Part shown: positions 60,601 to 64,000 of the stretch, in pieces
How positions within the stretch are numbered: the first letter of the stretch is position 1
Layout: every line of letters begins with the position of its first letter
DNA from: Apostichopus japonicus
Taxonomy: Eukaryota > Echinodermata > Holothuroidea > Aspidochirotida > Stichopodidae
NCBI RefSeq assembly: GCF_037975245.1
Contig: NC_092568.1
Span: forward strand, 28,206,501-28,270,500
Length of the DNA stretch: 64,000 nucleotides
Reading direction: 5' to 3'
Position numbers and translations under genes: made by a program
The notes under the pieces: generated by a model
Seen by the model: the letters and a program-made list of their open reading frames with translations, nothing else
Database searches by the model: none
Told to the model about the DNA's origin: nothing

Positions 60601-63600
60601 TGTAAAAGTCAGCCACCACAGTATCAAGTCTCGAAAAACTGCTTTCATCTCTTTGACTGAGTATGCACTGTTCAAGATTATTTAAGCACCTTCAGAAACT
60701 GAAAGTTGACCAATGATGTTGGAAGTTGAAAGTTCTAAATCCAATGAGCTTGAATTTGACACTGAAGGAAACTGAATGTGATGATCATTGGGTAATGGTC
60801 TGAAATGAGCTATTGTGTAGCTTTCTAATCCTTCGCTTCTCTCTATTTAACTTTATATTTTAGCAGAGTTGTAGCTTAACAAAAATGATTTTTTTGTTAA
60901 AATTAAATAATTGTTTTTCTCTTTTTCTTTATTCTAAACCGTATATTTTTTGCCAGAATCAGTCTTTGTTCTCATTAAATATTTGCATTATTTTTATATA
61001 TTTTTCTGAACCTTGTATTGTTGACAGCAACCAACCAAGCCAAGACAAAGCCCGTCGTGGATGTTGTAGTAAAACCAAAGAAGTCCACTGCCAGTAACAC
61101 ATCTAATGACACTATTTCAGCTTTACCAGGTAGTAAACCAAGTGAAACTTCTACAAAGCAATCATCAAAGAAAGGTAAGTAGGTTGTGTCCAACAAGACG
61201 AATCCTTCTTTTTGATGAAACAAGACAAAACTTTATGCTAACCAGTGTCTTGGTCAAACTTCTAATATTGATGTCCACGAATAGTATAGTAAAGGCTTCA
61301 TAGTTGACACACCTCCAGATATTACTAGCAATGATACAGCTGTCAACCTTACCTTTTTGCAGCAAATCAGAGTTCAATATTTCATGACTTTGAATCCATT
61401 TCAGGTATGTGCTGATCAAATTGTGCTTTTTAAAGCTTTTAATACCCCCCCCCCCCCCCCCTAGTTTTGCACGTATTGTTGTCATTTAGAAATCTTACTC
61501 CCTATAAATACCCTGTAAATAACCAAAATTAATTCAACATGATATCACTACTCTCTGGGACCTGACCAGTCTGAGCTGAAAGGCTCATAGCATAGCAAAC
61601 AGCATCCAGAGTCAATGGATTATATTTACAGTTAGCTTATCAACGAATGCGTCAATTTCGGGGATTTCGGATAAGAAAAACTTGACATGGCAGACATTTT
61701 GTGGTCAAATCTTGCTCAGTTGTACGTTGTGTAGGTACAGAACAATTAATATTTGGAGATCATTACATTTCTGAGGATTTACACTTATGAAAAATGCATA
61801 CAGTTGAGTGGTTTGGGATTTTCCTTGATAGACATCGTTGATCAAATACTGAAGTGCATCAATTATGAGACCACCATGCTATAAATGAGACAGCCGGGGG
61901 TTAGCTTAGCTATGGTTAAACAATTTAAAAAGTGGATGTTGACCTTTCCACCCATTGAGGGCAACTACTGCTCTGGCTTTTGTCAAAAACGTAAGCGTAG
62001 GCATTCCATTTGAAATGTTTATTATGTTGATCGTAGTGTCACTCTTATCAAGTAATGTTTGCTTTTTTCTATCATTAAAAACGTGTGTTCAGTGTGTGCC
62101 TATAAATGCCTGTTGAGCACACACAAGATATTCAAACTGCATATTTGAGGAGAGGGTGGAGAATTACAAACATTACAGCAACAGGTTCAAAGTCCGCTTC
62201 CAAACCTAAAGTTGTGTGTAAACTACACTAACATGTGACCGTATCCATTGAGTTGATCAATTTGGTTTGAATAAACAAAGCGGTCGTGAAGTCATGATTA
62301 CGGTGATGCAAAATATGAATTCTCATCAGGACAATAGTGTAGTTATTGCAGGTATTCTAGTATTAAATACAGTAAACAACCACCTCCTCCCATAAAGTGT
62401 ATTCATTGTGATGATTTCATTAAAACTGAATTCAATGGTCACGGAATATTTTATTTGATGTTGGATAAGAAATATTTTTCAAAGTAGACAAATTTATCAA
62501 ACCCCTTGTAAACTGATTTTACTTTATTTTTTCTTTAGTATACACACTGCATTAATATCTTAAACTATCTCCCATAAAATGTACTCAATACTATTCATTG
62601 TAATGATTTCATCAAAACTGAATTCAATGGTCATGGAATACTTTATATGATGTTGGATAAGAAATATTATACAAAGTAGACAAATTTATAAAACCCCTTG
62701 TAAACAGGTGTTGCTTTTTCCATATACACACTACATTAATATCTTAAACTATCTTCAGTATTGTACATGTTAGGAAGCCTCAACAGCCATCTCACAAACA
62801 TGTAACTCAATAATTTTGCTGAAAGTAGAAACACTTCAGTACTGTTGAAAATATTACATACACAATCTTTTGGGGGGAAAGAAATTGCTTCGAAAGGTAG
62901 CAGAAAAGCTTGCTTTTTCTGTGTTTTATCACATAAGTTTCTTATTATTCACATTAAATTTTTTGTGTGGATTACTTCTTACATTGAATGTTATATTTAG
63001 ACGAGGACTATTATTTGATAGGCAAACAGATCATGAACAATAAGGGAAAGACACTCTTTGAAATTGAAACAATCGTTATTTGCTTGTGCAATTATGGTGC
63101 TAATAAATCATATTGGTTGATTTCTTTATATCTTATCTTTAACTCTCACTTATCTTTTGCATATGAAAATTCATCTGCAGACTCCCAAAGAGTGCTTGTG
63201 AACACCATGAGAGATAACCTGCTATGCCCCATTTGTCTTGACCTGCTGGAAAATGCAAAAACACTTCCATGTCAACATGTGGTCTGCAAAACATGCTTAG
63301 AACAATGGGTGACAATGAAGGGTGAGCTGAGATGCCCCACCTGTAATACCAGACAAGAGGAACCAGTTGGTGGAGTCAATGGGTTACCTTCTAACTTTAT
63401 GTTGAACAATCTGGCAGCAGAGATAAGGAAACTAGACACACAGGATGAAACAGAGACAGGTATCTTTGAGGAGGAGGAGGAGGAGGAGGAGGAGGAGGAG
63501 GAGGAGGAGGAGGAGGACAAGGAGGATGAGAAGGAATCAGGGTCTGGCACCCCTCTAGCAGCAGCTTTGTCTCCGACAAATTCATGTGTAGACTTAACTT

Positions 63601-64000
63601 CCGGTAACACCGACTGGCAGAGTATTCCTGTGGCAGAGTCAAGTTACTTGGAAATACTGGGAGAGCAATTCAAGCTGAAGGGATCCAGTGTAAAGGTTAA
63701 GCTGCAGTTTTGTGAAGTAGAGGGCCAACCTATTCGAGGCAAATCCAGAGATGGTATTACAGCTGTTGTTGTACATCCGGACAAGGAGAGATTTACGATT
63801 CTAGACGTAGTCTTCAGGAAGAGGAGTGGAGATTTCTCAATCAGTTTTGCAGCAGAGCACATAGGAATACACTTAATTGTGGTAACCCTGAACGGAGAGT
63901 CAGTTGTTGGATCCCCAGCAAAAATTGTGGTACGACCAAACGGGATTATGGTTCGCACACTGAGCCTCAGTTTGTATGAACCCAAGGGAATTTCGGCCAC
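54609..64000 (+). CDS. Copy 3: paralogue with two A20-like exons, cut by the window edge
   Basis: Exons 54609-54669, 58070-58261, 58557-58775, 59653-60351, 61028-61174 and 63181 to beyond 64000, all phase 1. Exon 1 matches copy 2, but residue 3 is Arg (MGRKNN), which the myristoylation consensus disfavours. The first finger exon has an intact C-x4-C-x12-C-x2-C set. The second, homologous to the copy 2 finger, has Phe for the first Cys, and its donor reads GTTGGA, a poor site. The Thr/Pro exon has fewer 8-residue units than copy 1. The RING is complete, followed by 16 Glu from a pure GAG run. The filamin repeat ends near 63940; NHL blades lie outside the window. The frame is open to the edge. 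More diverged from copies 1 and 2 than they are from each other. Confidence 0.82.
54790..57692 (-). mobile_element. Degenerate LINE in intron 1 of copy 3
   Basis: Minus-strand non-LTR element with an endonuclease region at about 57540-56920 (LNNKSEDVMTFL, LMSETWL, ILCGDMNIHID, LSDHS). The connector is broken, and RT pieces lie at 56151-55837 (YYRPFSNLSFLDKLIERVV) and 55734-55426 (FGVPQGSVLGPVLFNIYI, GFADDHQ). There are several frameshifts. The copy 2 intron is uninterrupted here. TGTAATAT occurs at both edges (about 54792 and 57693) and may be the target-site duplication. The Asp pair sits in FADD, unlike YADD in the other LINE, so this is a different lineage. Confidence 0.85.
58070..58261 (+). 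CDS. Copy 3 exon 2a: intact A20-like finger
   Basis: Acceptor TTTCCTCCTTCAATTTCAG, donor A/GTAAGC. CLLSLCTNYEDRKIGNGFCT then SC gives the same C-x4-C-x12-C-x2-C spacing as copy 1. The tail is Thr/Asn-rich. Confidence 0.7.
58557..58775 (+). CDS. Copy 3 exon 2b: A20-like finger lacking its first Cys
   Basis: Acceptor TTTTTCCTATTTAAG. YLFSQPGCINYEDKSNVMSF is followed by CTQC: three of four ligands remain. The donor is GTTGGA where copy 2 has GTAGTA, so the exon may be skipped. Phase-1 ends would allow skipping without a frameshift. Confidence 0.55.
59653..60351 (+). CDS. Copy 3 exon 3: Thr/Pro/Ser repeat exon
   Basis: 699 bp with phase-1 ends. Same flanks as copy 1 (RRLSRDSYSTGLYRT at the start, QDNGGARPKQYK at the end) with a shorter and more varied array of TRPTGTHS-type units. 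Confidence 0.78.
62388..62757 (+). repeat. Tandem duplication of about 185 bp in the last intron of copy 3
   Basis: TGATGTTGGATAAGAAATAT and the CTCCCATAAA to TCTTAAACTATCT interval occur twice here, once in copies 1 and 2. Confidence 0.75.
63181..64000 (+). CDS. Copy 3 exon 5, partial: RING, poly-Glu, filamin repeat
   Basis: Acceptor AAATTCATCTGCAG. The RING ligands are complete. Sixteen GAG codons run at 63468-63515. Filamin repeat differences from copy 1 include WQSIPVAESSYLEILGEQF and VKVKLQFCEVEGQ. Open to the end of the window. Confidence 0.88.
63468..63515 (+). repeat. (GAG)16 coding microsatellite
   Basis: Pure trinucleotide run encoding Glu. Copy 1 has 10 Glu with GAA interruptions (34268-34297); copy 2 has lost the tract. 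Confidence 0.95.

Noticed and set aside
1-64000. CRISPR arrays, operons, rRNA genes and complete tRNA genes
   Set aside because: None seen; the sequence is eukaryotic, and the only pol III-like piece (8958-9055) lacks an A box and cloverleaf.

Overview
The window is animal nuclear DNA: A+T-rich, with genes split into small exons by GT-AG introns and dense with transposon debris. The gene content (a peroxisomal phytanoyl-CoA dioxygenase, RING/filamin/NHL proteins, hAT and CR1/L2-type elements) suggests a marine invertebrate deuterostome. An echinoderm is my best guess, but no species-diagnostic gene is present.

Layout. 1-6.5 kb is repeat-rich sequence with an 825-bp foldback element at 4.27-5.09 kb and weak antisense exon candidates. 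6.6-8.5 kb holds the last three exons of a plus-strand gene, possibly of the C2orf73/CIMIP6 type. 12.3-23.4 kb is a minus-strand phytanoyl-CoA dioxygenase gene; seven exons join in frame and a probable first exon carries a PTS2 signal. 23.4-27.8 kb is mostly transposon remnants, including a dead hAT transposase.

The main interest is 27.9-64.0 kb: three head-to-tail paralogues (27.9-35.6, 45.4-50.9, and 54.6 kb to beyond the edge). The full form encodes, in order, an N-myristoylation-type start, an A20-like zinc finger, a Thr/Pro/Ser repeat exon, a Ser/Lys linker exon, and one large exon with RING finger, acidic linker, filamin repeat and six NHL repeats. There is no B-box. Every assigned intron is phase 1, so exons can be lost or gained in frame. 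That has happened: copy 2 lacks the Thr/Pro exon and the acidic linker, copy 3 has two A20-like exons, and the repeated finger has lost a different cysteine in copies 2 and 3. Copy 2 is a mosaic, resembling copy 3 at its 5' end and copy 1 at its 3' end.

The family looks like ubiquitin ligases in which a ubiquitin-binding-type finger, a RING and a beta-propeller are joined in one chain, probably membrane-tethered in copies 1 and 2. That function is inferred. Two LINEs, several MITEs and an inverted pair of hAT-containing blocks (24.6-26.7 and 41.1-44.5 kb) lie around the genes. All exon boundaries were read by eye from splice signals and phase; no search was run.
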